Shown here piece after piece: positions 21,662 through 32,559 of a stretch of 64,000 nucleotides of DNA. Source of the stretch: Lentinula raphanica (lineage: Eukaryota > Basidiomycota > Agaricomycetes > Agaricales > Omphalotaceae); assembly GCA_027919835.1 (NCBI GenBank), contig JANVFP010000020.1, positions 744,001 to 808,000 of the forward strand. The letters are read 5' to 3'. Position 1 is the stretch's first letter. The number at the start of each line of letters is the position of its first letter. Made by a program: the position numbers and the translations under genes. A model generated the notes under the pieces. It ran no database searches. It had not been told where the DNA came from and worked only from the letters and a program-made list of their open reading frames with translations.

Positions 21662-23365
21662 ATGGCTCCTCATCACTCTGAATCATCAGATCCTCATGCT
21701 TTCCATGCTTCTACACCCTCCAAGTCAAAATCTAGTCAGATCCAGCATGATCAGACCTCATCCAAGCCATTCCAACACATCAATTTTGCTCAAGCTCTTC
21801 CCAAACTTTCATCCAGCAAGACCAGAGCTAATCAGACTGCATCCCAAGCCTCTAGACCACTCATTCTTGATCATGTTCTTCTCCCTCCTTCATCTGACCA
21901 GATCAGGCCAGACCAGGCCAGATCAAAGTCACTCTCTTCTTCTCTCAAGTCCTCTAACAAGCATTCTGACTCCCAGATCACACCCAGCTTACCTTCCCAG
22001 TACTCCAAGGGCACCTCTAGCTCCTCTAGGCAGTCTGAAACTCATGTTCACTTCAGGTCTGTTTCTCCTCACTCCCAGAATGTTCCATCCTCCTCTGCTG
22101 CTCCTCACTTGTCACCCTCTCTCTCCCTTGCTGACAGGCTCTCTGATGACCCTGTGCAGGCTCTGGAGTTTGAGACAGTTGGTGAACAAGCCAGGGCTCT
22201 TCAGGAGGTTGTTGAACAGTTCAGAAATGAGGAGATCAATGCTATGGATGCCTTTAGGGCTGTTAGAGATCTCTCTTTCAATGATGCTGTTATATCCCAA
22301 GACTATGTGTCTCAGATCATGGATATCCAGAGAGAAACTAATAAGTTTAAGAGAGATCAGAGAGCTAAGGCCAAAGGGAAGAAGACTGCTGTCTCAGCAG
22401 ATCAGAATGATGTCTCTCATGAAGAAGCTGTCAATGAAGCTGCCTGGGCTAGCATGCAGACTCAGATTCAGGATCTGGATGATGAGCAAGCCCAGCTTGA
22501 ATCTGGTGCTTCTCCTCAAGATCCAGAGCCTATTCTACAGGCTGGGAGGGATGCCTTGGCTAGACTTCTTGCCTCTCCTGTCAAACTTGCTTCAACTGCT
22601 TCAATGCTTCCTGCTGCACTTCTTGAAGCTGCTCCTCACTTGGCACATCTATCAGGCCCCTCATCTCTTCTTGCTCATGTGCAGAAAACTTGGGAACTCA
22701 AGAACCTCTTTGCTGCTGAAAGCAATCTTGACCCAGTTGTATCTCTACTTGCTGCTCAACCTTTCTCTGATCCTCTCCCTGTCTCTTTGCTTCGCCTCAT
22801 TGTCAAGGATCGCTTTGTGGACTTTGATAAAGTCTATGCTGCACTGGTCAGCTTTTCCTCATCTACCTATGATGATAGCAGAGATTTTGGGTCAGAATAC
22901 AAGCTGGTTCGTAAGGATCAAGTTCTCAAGTCTATGCCTGTCACTTCTGAGTCTCAATGGCTCCGAGTTTTTGATGCATGGACTGCTCCTTTGCTCAAGG
23001 TTTATCCACATCGCAAAGATGAGCTGGAGACATACAAAGTACAAATTATGGAGTATTTCAGATCCTCACCTTATGATCCATCTGTGGCTATCAGGGTTGA
23101 TAAAGAAGCTAAGCAGAAAGCTGCCAACACTCCATTTGACCTGGGCAATCCAGAGAGCTTCCACACTCTTCTTCTCAAAAAGTTGTTATCTGCTAGAAAG
23201 AGGCCTTCTGGTGGTAGCCAATCTTCTTCCTCATCCAGCTCAAAACGTTGTGACACACCTTGCATCCTTTGGAATGAGAAGAGGTGTTCAGAGCCCTGTC
23301 CTAATAACAGGAAGCATGGCTACTGCAGTGAGTGTGGAGAACAGCACAGAGCTATTGACAATTAG
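21662..23365 (+). CDS. Ngaro gag-like protein
   Basis: This frame of 567 residues starts with ATG 45 bp after repeat A1. The first ~160 residues are serine/proline-rich and disordered. A helical capsid-like part follows to about residue 500 (AARALQ/QALEFETVGEQARALQ, LARLLASPVKLAST, PLPVSLLRLIVKDRFVDFDKVYA). The C-terminus has a zinc-finger-like CILWNEKRCSEPC...HGYCSECGEQH segment, as in the gag of many Ngaro/DIRS elements. It would package element RNA. A second open frame overlaps the whole gene because of its composition and is not coding. Confidence 0.85.
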   Translation: MAPHHSESSDPHAFHASTPSKSKSSQIQHDQTSSKPFQHINFAQALPKLSSSKTRANQTASQASRPLILDHVLLPPSSDQIRPDQARSKSLSSSLKSSNKHSDSQITPSLPSQYSKGTSSSSRQSETHVHFRSVSPHSQNVPSSSAAPHLSPSLSLADRLSDDPVQALEFETVGEQARALQEVVEQFRNEEINAMDAFRAVRDLSFNDAVISQDYVSQIMDIQRETNKFKRDQRAKAKGKKTAVSADQNDVSHEEAVNEAAWASMQTQIQDLDDEQAQLESGASPQDPEPILQAGRDALARLLASPVKLASTASMLPAALLEAAPHLAHLSGPSSLLAHVQKTWELKNLFAAESNLDPVVSLLAAQPFSDPLPVSLLRLIVKDRFVDFDKVYAALVSFSSSTYDDSRDFGSEYKLVRKDQVLKSMPVTSESQWLRVFDAWTAPLLKVYPHRKDELETYKVQIMEYFRSSPYDPSVAIRVDKEAKQKAANTPFDLGNPESFHTLLLKKLLSARKRPSGGSQSSSSSSSKRCDTPCILWNEKRCSEPCPNNRKHGYCSECGEQHRAIDN

Positions 23366-23632
23366 TCCTGCTATGACCAGCTCCAGAAGCATCGCAGAGA
23401 GAGTAGAAAGCGCTCTTCAAGGGCCTAAATCTCTGGCTGGTACAAAGCATTTGTTGGATACATCTGAATCTACTTCTAATCCACATTTTAGATGTGGTTA
23501 TTTATGGTCTTCTACTAGTTCTTCTTGTAACATCATTCCTCCCAGTATCACATCTACTATGACTGCACCTCCTCTACCTTCACCTCCTGAACATCTCTTG
23601 AATAATTCCCAAATTTTGCTACTCTACAATCT

Positions 23633-25285
23633 ATGTCTGGTTACATCAAAGTTGAAACTCCATTCAATGTGGATTGTTTGGAACTCCTCTTATCTTCTCA
23701 TCCTAACCAACCTTTTGTTGCTTCTGTTATTCGTTCATTGAGAGAAGGGTTTTGGCCTTTCTATGAAGCAGAGTGGGAAGAGGAATGCAGACAAAAAGTT
23801 GATAACTATGTGACTGAACCAGTAGACATTGCAGCACTTAGAGCTCACAGAGATCAGGAGGTAGCTGCTGGAAGGTGGTCAGAAGCACTACCAGAAGATT
23901 TTGTACTATTGCCTGGCATGAAAGTTTCCCCTATGTTTGTAGTCTGGCAGAAGGGGAAAGCTAGAGTTGTTATGGATCAAACTGCATCAGGTCTCAATGA
24001 TGGTATTCCTAGAGAGGAGGCCAAAGTCAAATATGATGATATGCACACCTTTGGTCAGGTGCTCAATGATGTTATCAAAGAACACCCTAATGAGGAGCTT
24101 GTGCTATTCAAGAGTGATGTGGCTAAAGCCTTCCTCAATCTCCCTGCTCATCCTCTCTGGCAACTTTGTCAAGTTGTTTCTGTTGATGGAAGATTTCACA
24201 TTGTTAGGAGACTGGTCTTTGGGACTAGAACCTCTCCTCGCTGTTGGTGCTCTGTGTCTGCACTGCTCTGTTGGTTTGGGACTGAGAAGCTAGGAATCCC
24301 TAATCTACATGTTTACATGGATGACTTCTTTGGCTGGGACTTCAAGAGGAATCTAATCACCTTTCATGGCAAGAAATATCCCAAGAGACAAGTACAGCTT
24401 CTAGTCTTTTGGGACATGATTGATTGCCCTTATGAAGATAGAAAACAAGACTGGGGAGTCTGGCTTTTGATCATAGGCTTCTTAACAGATATCATGAAAG
24501 GCTCCATCTCTTTGACTCAGGAATCCATAGATGGACTTGTAGAAGCTATTCATACATTCCTCTCATCTCCCAATCGCAAAGCTGCACTCAGAGACTGGCA
24601 GCATCTAACAGGTTCTCTAAACTGGTCACTTAATGTTCTTCCATGGGCTAGACCTGCTCTTACAGAAATGTATCGCAAAATGAGTGGGAAGACACTTCAA
24701 TTTCGTCACATCCCTATCAATGGTGAAGTGCATAGAGACCTGACCTGGTTCTCTGATATGCTCAAGTCTGCCATTGGGATACAATTTGTAGATGCCCAAG
24801 CATGGAGTGATAGTGAAGCAGACTTTGTGAGCTGGACTGATGCAAGCAACATAGGCCTATCCTTTGTCTATGCCAGTAATGGCTTTTGTTATCAGGTGCA
24901 TCCAACTCCTGGCAGCCCCATTGTAGACATCTTCTTCAGAGAGCTGCTAGCTATTTTATCTGGCTTACATCACATTGCTTCCAAGCCTAGTCCACCCAAG
25001 AGAGTCCTATTCTTCTCTGATAGTTTGGACTCTGTCCAAGTTCTCAGTTCTCTTGCAGTCAAAGAATCATCACATAACTCCATCCTCCTTGCTATTGCAG
25101 GTATAGTTCTCAAAACTGGTATTGACATCAGAGTTCATCATATTCCTGGCAAAGACAACATTAAGGCAGATCTTCTGTCTAGACTTCTACTGGATGACTT
25201 CAAGCTCCAGTTTCCCTCCTACCGCGTCCGCACTTTTGAGCCTCCAAGAGAGCTACTGCCAGTGCGATGGAGAGAGTCCTTTTAG
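23633..25285 (+). CDS. Ngaro reverse transcriptase-RNase H
   Basis: This frame of about 550 residues contains RT motifs KARVVMDQTASGLND, LFKSDVAKAFLNLP, RRLVFGTRTSP and the YMDD box (LHVYMDDFFGWDF, near residue 225). RNase H follows, with SWTDASNIGLSFVY, FFRELLAILSGLHHI, FFSDSLDSVQVL and HIPGKDNIKADLLSR. It copies the element RNA. The RT-RH type is that of the DIRS order. Its 3' end overlaps the recombinase start by 19 nt in another frame, so coupled translation is likely. Confidence 0.93.
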   Translation: MSGYIKVETPFNVDCLELLLSSHPNQPFVASVIRSLREGFWPFYEAEWEEECRQKVDNYVTEPVDIAALRAHRDQEVAAGRWSEALPEDFVLLPGMKVSPMFVVWQKGKARVVMDQTASGLNDGIPREEAKVKYDDMHTFGQVLNDVIKEHPNEELVLFKSDVAKAFLNLPAHPLWQLCQVVSVDGRFHIVRRLVFGTRTSPRCWCSVSALLCWFGTEKLGIPNLHVYMDDFFGWDFKRNLITFHGKKYPKRQVQLLVFWDMIDCPYEDRKQDWGVWLLIIGFLTDIMKGSISLTQESIDGLVEAIHTFLSSPNRKAALRDWQHLTGSLNWSLNVLPWARPALTEMYRKMSGKTLQFRHIPINGEVHRDLTWFSDMLKSAIGIQFVDAQAWSDSEADFVSWTDASNIGLSFVYASNGFCYQVHPTPGSPIVDIFFRELLAILSGLHHIASKPSPPKRVLFFSDSLDSVQVLSSLAVKESSHNSILLAIAGIVLKTGIDIRVHHIPGKDNIKADLLSRLLLDDFKLQFPSYRVRTFEPPRELLPVRWRESF

Positions 25286-26276
25286 AGGCCATGGGTGAGC
25301 AGAGGAAGAGACAAGGTCACTCTGCTCACCCTCCTATGGACTTGAACAAGTTAGATGATTTGGTGTTATTCCTTCAAGCCCATGCCATTGAGAAGTCTAC
25401 CAAACAGAACTATACTACAGGTGCTAAAGATTATATCAGGTTCTGCACCTCTCATAATCTGGATCTGGATCCCACCCCATCCACACTCTCCAGATACATT
25501 GCCTACACATCCAGACATATTGCCTCTGGACCCAAATATCTCTCTGGTGCTCGTCACTTTCTCAAACAACTCTATCCTCACTTTGATGAATCTCGTGCTC
25601 ATCCTCTGGTTCAAGCTACAATCAGAGGCTCCAAGAAAGTTAGAGCTGACCCAGTCAAGAGGAAGCCTCCTCTTCAAATTTCTCATATCCAACTCTTCTA
25701 TGACTCTCGTCATCTCTCCTATGATGATCTTCTGTTTGCTACTCTATCGAGTTGTGGCTTCTATGGTTGTCACCGCATTGGTGAACTCACTGTTCCTAAT
25801 CAGTATGACTGGCGTAAGGTGATCAAGCGTGCTTCTCTCAAGTTTGAGAATGGCAGAGCTGGTTATCATTTGGTTATCATTTGCCTTATCACAAAAGTGA
25901 TCCTTTCTATCATGGAACAGATATTCTCCAAAGTCATCAAGCAGTGGCTAGTCCTGTGTCTCTACTGAAGGAATACTGTATTATCAGAGACAAACTACAC
26001 GGAGCCAGGCCTGCATTGTTCCTCTGTGAAGATGGAACACTCCCCACTAGATCCTGGTTTGAATCCAGGTTCTTTGCTTATGTTGGTAGGGAGTTTGGTG
26101 GACATTCACTAAGAGCTGGTGGTGCAACTTTTTATGCCAGACTTGGACTTTCAGAATCTGTGATAATGGCTTTAGGACGTTGGTCTTCTTCAGCTTGGAA
26201 AATATATATCAGAGACAATCCTACAGTAAGGGCAGAATTACAGCTAGCTTCTCTCAAACAAGCCCAAAAATATTGA
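25267..26276 (+). pseudogene. Ngaro tyrosine recombinase, broken by an 11-bp duplication
   Basis: The ATG at 25267 opens an N-terminal SAM-like core-binding part (KSTKQNYTTGAKDYIRF, ARHFLKQLYP) and the first catalytic arginine (GCHRIGELT). Reading then fails because GGTTATCATTT is repeated at 25861-25871 and 25872-25882. Without the extra copy the frame continues into LPYHKSDP and keeps the remaining catalytic residues: H-x-x-R in GHSLRAGG, then GRW and the tyrosine in WKIYIRDNP. The enzyme would integrate a circular DNA intermediate. This copy is probably inactive, but only by this one change. Confidence 0.9.
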
Positions 26277-26394
26277 AACTGTACTATAGTACTTTTGTAA
26301 CATCATCCTATCTGATATACAACCATTTACCTCGCGTCTCATTCACATTTTCTTTCACCACCATCCACCCCTCAACAACATTTCATAGCAATTA

Positions 26395-26488
26395 TAGCCC
26401 TCCATGATCCGCTTTGAATGTTATGGGCTTTGGCCCAGTGTTGGCTAACTTTAACTTCCTGTCCCACCTGAGTGCAAAAGGCAGAGGT
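26395..26488 (+). repeat. Ngaro repeat B1
   Basis: This 94-bp repeat starts TAGCCCTCCATGATCC and ends GGCAGAGGT. It matches 27685-27778 and is followed by one extra C and then repeat A2. Confidence 0.93.
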
Positions 26489-26489
26489 C

Positions 26490-27590
26490 GACATGAAGGC
26501 GGATTCCAAGGGTAGGGAGCCTTTCTGCAGGCCTCTGCAAACAACAGATCATCTCCCAGTAATTATAGTGCACTATTCATCACAACAGGTATGTACATGA
26601 AGGTCTTCACCTTCATCATACCTAATGTGTACATGAATACACTTAATTGCTGGCTACCTCTCAAGTGCTCTTGCCACTATACTGTGTACGCATACAGAGC
26701 TCTATTGTCCCTACAAGTTGTCCACTATAACCCTATGATGATACTCACTCTGTGTTGAGTTATTCATATTTTTTCAGAATGCTTTAATAAAGCTTTTGAA
26801 ATATTTTCTATTCTACACAAAGCATTCCTGGACCAAACCTATAGGTGTCTTAGATGGAAATATACAGTTTAATGTCCTCTTCAAGATGCAAATAATTTTG
26901 AAGGCATTTGGTCTAGTGGTTCTCCTGCAATCCTCATTTTAAAATGCACACTCAAAACACTTGTGTGTTATTTCATTCCCAGAGCCTCTATATCACTTAG
27001 CACCATGCCTAGACTCATCACATGGATTCCTGGACATATTTCGGACATTTCCAGCGCTTATAGGGCGCCTGGATCATCAGCTGATAGCTGTACATGATCC
27101 CATCTTCACATGCATCAGGCAATTGATCATGGGGCTGTTTTAAATTGATGTGGCTGTTATAGGTGCCAGAGGTCTGAGCAGAGGCCTGTAAAAGCGAGTT
27201 GAAACATCAATTTTTGATCTCCCATTCTTCCTTTCCTTCCCCACCATCTCTGACCTGGGTGAGGCTGCCTGCATGTTCCCTAGCTCTTTCTGAGCTCTGA
27301 TTTCACTGTCCAGTACATTCCTACATCTGTACAGACTACAGGCCTTCCAGAGGTGTCTCAGATACAGGAATCTGGTATGAAATTTCGCATTTTTCACCAT
27401 CAAGACACTGAACAGATACCAAAGCACATCCAGACAGATCTAATGTGATCAGACACTCTAGGAGTTGATTCCTTTGTTAGATCTTGGATTTTTGGTGTCT
27501 CAGTGCGCTCTGATCATGTCTGATAAGCCTCTACATAGTACTGACTCTTATCTACATAGATCTAACCTTGATCTGCCTGTTTTTCCTTCA
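26490..27590 (+). repeat. Ngaro repeat A2
   Basis: It starts GACATGAAGGCGG directly after B1 and the single C. It is nearly identical to A1. Confidence 0.93.
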
Positions 27591-27684
27591 CCCTCCCTCC
27601 TCTCCCTCATATCATGTATGTTCTCATTGTTTGTAAATATGTAGTTGTATGTAGGTACATCCTTACCTATCCTGTACCATTATG

Positions 27685-27778
27685 TAGCCCTCCATGATCC
27701 GCTTTGAATGTTATGGGCTTTGGCCCAGTGTTGGCTAACTTTAACTTCCTGTCCCACCTGAGTGCAAAAGGCAGAGGT
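27685..27778 (+). repeat. Ngaro repeat B2
   Basis: It matches B1 and forms the right end of the element. The host frame resumes at 27779. The 27591-27684 segment between A2 and B2 is unique. Confidence 0.93.
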
Positions 27779-28030
27779 GCCTGGAACGAGCGGCTCCATC
27801 CAGGGTTACTGAATCACATCTATCCAGTGGCGGGTCCGGCATATCGTTTAGTCAAGGGGAATAACACAAAAGGTCAACAGGGTATGTGGGAGGTCTGCGA
27901 AATTATGATGCATAGGCTCGAGAGGCTGCCGGAGGATTGGTTCGGAGATTTGACCTGCTGTAAGTACCAGTTGAGGAGATGGTTTGACCATGTCTCGGAT
28001 GCGCTGCAGGATGTCAAATTTAAGGCCTAG
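27779..28030 (+). pseudogene. BTB gene, 3' part after the Ngaro element
   Basis: The frame reads AWNERLHPGLLNH and continues to a stop at 28028-28030. It joins the upstream exon 3 in phase across the insertion. The final part (CCKYQLRRWF) resembles the cysteine/arginine/tryptophan block that often ends basidiomycete BTB proteins, although that likeness is recalled rather than searched. Confidence 0.6.
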
Positions 28031-28508
28031 CTAGTGTATAATCAAAGGTGACCACTTGGTGCTGTTCTGCCATTCCATTTCAATTTGTACGCCTACGGCG
28101 TACCCACATGACCGCGATAACATAGGATGATACTCATGAGCGCTTGAGTTAGCGCTTGACTGCTTCTCCGTTCTTTTTCCTTGTGTTGGTAACTTCGTAT
28201 TGCGCGACGCCCTACTCGTCCTCGAGCTCAAAATAAACTGCTCTGATGCTGATCAGAACTGATGAACTTGCTACTGAGGGCCCGGAGCACCTGCAAGCTT
28301 TATCATTCATCAATGAGCATGGACATATGGGGTAAAGAGTTTCATTTTTCAGAGCCCTGACACTGATCATTTGCCTTTCTTAGGCTTTCCTTTGTTTTTT
28401 GCTGTAGGGTCAGTGCAGAAATCGCCATTCTGACTGCTATAGATCTCTCAAACAGTCTTTATAGAGACACTTTCAGTACTTGCTACTTATCCTTTCATCT
28501 ATAACAAA
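28031..28508. other. Intergenic stretch
   Basis: This separates the BTB gene end from the small coiled-coil gene. No frame, repeat or RNA gene was supported. A CT-rich segment near 28460-28500 may be the promoter of the next gene. Confidence 0.3.
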
Positions 28509-28884
28509 ATGTCCACTCCAGAACTCCCAGAAGTCCGCTGTGTCACTTGCGAGGCAGCTGAAATGGCTCAGCTGCTACGATGCCTTGCCGCCAGCCAGCA
28601 CGAAATGCAACAGCTTCGGGCAGAGATGGTCGAGCTCATTCAACAGATGAATCATGTCATTGATGTAAAGGTATGTGGTTTCCTTGTCAAGTATCGTGAG
28701 TGGTTCCGTCAATGTTTTCACATAGGATGCTCCCCCTCTTCTCCATTTGTTCGAAGAGCTGGAGGCTATGTATGCAAAATTCTCTGCATTGGTGGATGAA
28801 AAGGTAATGGAGGTCAAGCAACTTGAGGAGGAGTTGCAGCGTTTTCGTGATAAGATGCAAATTGCAGAACGGTTACAATGGTGA
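28509..28884 (+). CDS. Small two-exon coiled-coil protein
   Basis: Exon 1 (28509-28670) starts at ATG and exon 2 is 28726-28884; the 55-bp intron has GTATGT and CATAG ends and keeps phase 0. The protein is 106 residues. Both exons show heptad-like spacing of leucine and methionine (AAEMAQLLRCLAASQHEMQQ, then VKQLEEELQRFRDKMQ), so a coiled coil is likely. The final codons TGG TGA overlap a GTGAGT donor-like site, so a further exon cannot be excluded. No family was recognised. Confidence 0.6.
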
Positions 28885-29204
28885 GTCATTTCTCTCTGTC
28901 GGTAGATTCACATTTCAACATCAATACCTTTGTCAAGACACTACTCCGCTGTCTAGATCTCCGGACTCTTTCGTCGGGTGTATCACCTTTGTCTTTACCA
29001 GAGTCCTATCTCATGTACTCACCTTGGAATATACTCTCACTAAGATGGGGCAATCTATGTTCAACCTCTGATTCTCACAAGTTTTATAACGGAGTATATC
29101 CTTTGATCATGAGTGAGGAGACGTATCGACTTTCGGGTGTTGACAGGAAATTTTGACACATCACTGATCAGAAAAGATGACTAGCGAGCGCACGAAAGGT
29201 CAAT

Positions 29205-30178
29205 ATGCCTCGTGTTTGGCATGCGCAATTTCCACAAAACCTTGCAGGTAACCCGACACATCCTCTGGTGCAACCCATACACATCCTCTGGCGCAACCCA
29301 TACACATCCTCTGGCGCAACCCATGAAACCCTCCTATACCCAGCTAGGCACAATAGATGCCCCACAGATTATGTGCATGCTTTAGCCTTCTCAACCAACG
29401 GACATTATTTGGCGAGTGCTACGAATGACAACAAATTACGCGTCTACGACATCCAGCGTAGCTTCATGACAGTCTGGGAAGAAGAAACCCATCATCCATG
29501 CACTGTCGTTGTATGGAGAGAGAATGCCCTCTTTGTTGGCTCTATGGATGGGAACATATTGTGCTGCTATCCAAGCAAGGTGAGGATATCTCATTGGCAA
29601 TCGGCTTAGTCTTCCTTCACTAACAACAAAGTAAGAACTGGCTTCTTTTCCAACAGAAAAGCGATTTGATTTACAAGACAGATGACGCAATTCATGCTAT
29701 AGAATTCAACCAACGAGGGGACTTTCTTCTTGTTTGCGCGGGCACTGATGTGTTTCTTTTTGAAAAGCGTGTGTACATCGTCGTTAAAGATCTGATGAAC
29801 TTTTCTTTGACCTACAGCATAGTTTCAGGGAGGTGGGCTTACCGCGGTTACCTGCCCCGTCCAGATCCATTCGGAGAGTATGATGATGGCGATATTTATC
29901 CCATCATAGCAACTGGGGCTCATTTTCTTGATGACTCTGACCAATGTCTCATAGGCTACCTCTACAATGGGTTCTGGTGAGATCGAGCATTTTTGATTCA
30001 GTACAGGCTCAATTTAACCGGGTTGTACACCGCGACCAGGAGATTCAGCTTGGAGAAATGGGAGAGCATCAACGTTTGGGGACCAGACTATTTGTTTGAT
30101 TCGAAGGACCCAAGGAGGCACTACGGAAGAATGTACGAGACGTCCACGCTCCTGATACCTGCTCATATCCACTCATGA
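29205..30178 (+). CDS. WD40-like repeat protein, short
   Basis: Exon 1 is 29205-29579 and exon 2 starts at 29657; the intron has GTGAGG/ACAG ends and the join is in phase. WD40-type blades are visible: YVHALAFSTNGHYLASATND then KLRVYDI, and DAIHAIEFNQRGDFLLVCAG then DVFLFEK. A further intron near 29769-29821 would give EKLSGRWAYRGY, and the last part (LTGLYTATRRFSLEKW) needs a very short intron at 29977-30006 or contains a frameshift. Only two or three blades are seen, fewer than the seven of a closed propeller, so the gene may be a fragment. A 23-bp triplication lies in exon 1. Confidence 0.55.
29258..29326 (+). repeat. 23-bp tandem repeat, three copies
   Basis: The unit ACATCCTCTGGCGCAACCCAT plus AC is repeated three times (29258, 29281, 29304). 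Because 23 is not a multiple of three, each copy is read in a different frame within the WD40-like gene. Confidence 0.9.
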
Positions 30179-30390
30179 GATTACCAATTCCTCAGTGCGG
30201 CTTCAGCGAAATCTCCGGACTGTTAGGTGCTCAATGCTCTATCCCTTGACGGCACCAAAGATGAAGGCTACGAGCGTTCAGTCCGAAGAACGTTGTAGAC
30301 AAGCTGCTAGGCTAATAGGTCTACACCGAGGATCTGGACTCTGAGTGGCTAGGGGTCACTGAAACCTGGATGTTGATGATACAAGTTGTT

Positions 30391-30992
30391 GTTACACTGG
30401 CAAGGAACCAGACCAAGATGAGAGAGCTAAAACTGAATCGTATTGAGAACCTGTAAAAATAACCAATCTGGGGATTGGTTTACAAAATACATACAGCTTA
30501 TATAGGTTTTCTGTATGTAAGGATATATAAGGCAATGTAATATAAAAGAATGTCGGCTGTGGGACGTGTCACCATGATGATAATCGTGATGACACGCCCC
30601 TGTGCTGGGACATGCTAACGCATCGTTGTTATTGTATAACGTCGATGCGTTATTACAGAAACTGACTCGAAACGACTCGAATCGGCATGGAGACGTGTCG
30701 ATTCGGCCGTTTATGAGTAACAGAAGTCAAGTGTAAAAATAAAAGAAAAGTATCAGATGACACCAGACGAGGAGTCGTCATGACTTGGCTTGACTCGTCT
30801 GGGTCTAGAATAACACAAGTACAAACTGAGGAAAAGTGCCGAGGATGGTCATCGACTCGACGATACGCAGTGGTGACCAAGAGATAATGACGAGGGGGGT
30901 GGCAGTCTCCTAGCGGTCTGAACAGGTGGAACAGACACAAGTAATCCAATGGGAGCTGGTGAGACACGTAAACGAGTCGATAGTGGTGAGGT
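30391..30992 (+). repeat. Probable LTR piece of a third retrotransposon
   Basis: It starts TGTTACACTGGCAAGGAACC and holds TATATAAGG-type boxes near 30525 and an AATATAAAAG word. A hairpin made of GTGTCA and TGACAC lies at about 30570-30595. The right side is cut by a KDZ-family element at 30993, and a gag fragment follows at 32278, which supports an LTR-gag order. The boundaries are inferred. Confidence 0.4.
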
Positions 30993-32155
30993 CAGCTGAA
31001 GCTGTAAGAGCTTCGCGAAGTAGTCCAATAAGTCTCCAAGATTACTTCGCAAAGTAACCCGAGTGGCTCTCGAAGCTCAAAAAACCCTTTCGGGCAGGCC
31101 AGTAGGGCTCCGGGGGGGGGGGGGGGGTGCTCGGCTATTTAGTATATTTATTAATATTCAATAATTCTTTTATTATTTAATAGGTATATTATAATAAATC
31201 TACTTCGCGAAGCTATGCTGCACTTCGCGAAGTGACTACGTTTACGACAATCATGAAATCAGGTAAATTAGGGTTACATCACTACGTCATTGATTTCCTT
31301 TTTGGGTTATGGTATTTTTGAATAGAAAAATGCATGTTATGACATCATTGATTTTGGGATGCTAAAAATCACAGATGAATCCAAAAATGGCTATAGGGAG
31401 GTACTGGCTACCTCAGGCACATCACAATTGCCTAAAAAGGAAATTGGTCCAAAAATAGAACTTGATCTCATCAGGTAGCAAAAAATCTGAAAAAATCATG
31501 AAAAATACTCAAAAAATTCAGGGTCACCTCATTGGCCCTGAAAATGCAAAATAAAAAAAATACGTGACAAGTGTAAAAATTTTTATCACTCCAAATCATA
31601 CCAGATCCTCTATACATTGAGTATATATGATGTACATGCTATTTTTAGCACCCATAAATGCCAATGCATATGTCCATGTAATGCAAGTATAATGATGCTG
31701 GTCCATCAGGAAAGCACTCCTACAGTCTACTGGCAGTGTTTGTACATGATTCAGATAGCTATCATAAAGGTTGGACTCTGTGATACACATGTACATGTTT
31801 CATGTACACTATAGATGTCTACACTTACATGTAACAATAGATGTCATATTCAATGACCCCCATTACAAATCTCTTGGATGTATCACATAGAGTTAGCATA
31901 AAATAGGTTGTAGAATGACTCTTTTCATGACCCAGCAGCAGTTTGACTTCATGACATGGGTGTATGCACTGTCATTTACATAAAACACTGTTATATTACA
32001 AAAGATTATAGTATAGCTAGCCACACAGGTTGTATTTTCGAGTTCTCCGAATTATATTTAGAGATATTCATTTGTGGCAGTGCTGATAACTATCCAGATT
32101 TTTTGCAAAACATGTTTGGATAACTATCGGAATCTTTTGCAAAAGTCTGGCTGAA
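30993..32155. mobile_element. KDZ-family-related element, non-autonomous
   Basis: The left end, CAGCTGAAGCTGTAA, and ~660 bp after it repeat at 32613-33260. The centre (31640-32060) matches the centre of the palindromic element at 61440-61850. The right end near 32080-32150 contains GATAACTATCGG and CTTTTGCAAAAG words that resemble the inverted palindrome end. It has no coding capacity. A run of 16 G lies at 31112-31127, where the second copy has only 6. Confidence 0.65.
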
Positions 32156-32277
32156 TATGGTGCATTTATAGGTACATCGCATACATCCGAGATTTTCAAA
32201 ACAACCAGTTCATTCAACATTGGTTCACGCTGCATCGTGAAGTAACAGACGCGTTGATATCACCCTCGAATTCCAAC

Positions 32278-32559
32278 ATGACAACATTATCACCTTCGGC
32301 CTCAAATATGTCAGAAACAACACAGTCACCTGCGATAATCATCCCAACGCCGGTTCCAGAAATGCCCAATGCCCCAAAATTTGAAGGGAAAGATGCTCGA
32401 GAGTTTCTGGAGCAAATTGAGGCGCACGGAACCAGGGCAGGTATCACCGATCGGAATCGATTGGTTGATTTCATTGTAAGGTATTCCTCGAGAAGTATCA
32501 AGACTGACATCAGGTTTATTCCGGAATTTGACCCGGATGTGGAGGACAAGACATCACAG
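32278..32559 (+). pseudogene. N-terminal gag fragment of an LTR retrotransposon
   Basis: The ATG at 32278 opens a frame with APKFEGKDAREFLEQIEAHG and RNRLVDFIVRYSS, the pattern of the N-terminal capsid part of basidiomycete Ty3-type gag. After ~94 codons the frame runs into a palindromic element end and stops after DTVKLL, the same six residues that end the integrase at 7910. The rest of the retrotransposon is not adjacent. Confidence 0.65.

Larger units (their letters stand above)
20516..27778 (+). mobile_element. Ngaro-type tyrosine-recombinase retrotransposon
   Basis: The structure is A1 (20516-21617), ORFs, B1 (26395-26488), A2 (26490-27590), B2 (27685-27778). A1 and A2 are nearly identical 1.1 kb repeats and B1 and B2 are nearly identical 94-bp repeats. 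This split direct repeat layout (A1, ORFs, B1A2B2) is known for Ngaro elements. The encoded order of gag, RT-RNase H and tyrosine recombinase, with no integrase or protease, agrees. There is no target duplication, as expected for recombinase-mediated insertion. It lies inside the BTB gene. Confidence 0.94.

Noticed and set aside
21696..23741. 681-codon frame overlapping the Ngaro gag
   Set aside because: It is leucine/serine-rich, lies in another frame of the gag gene and has no domain.
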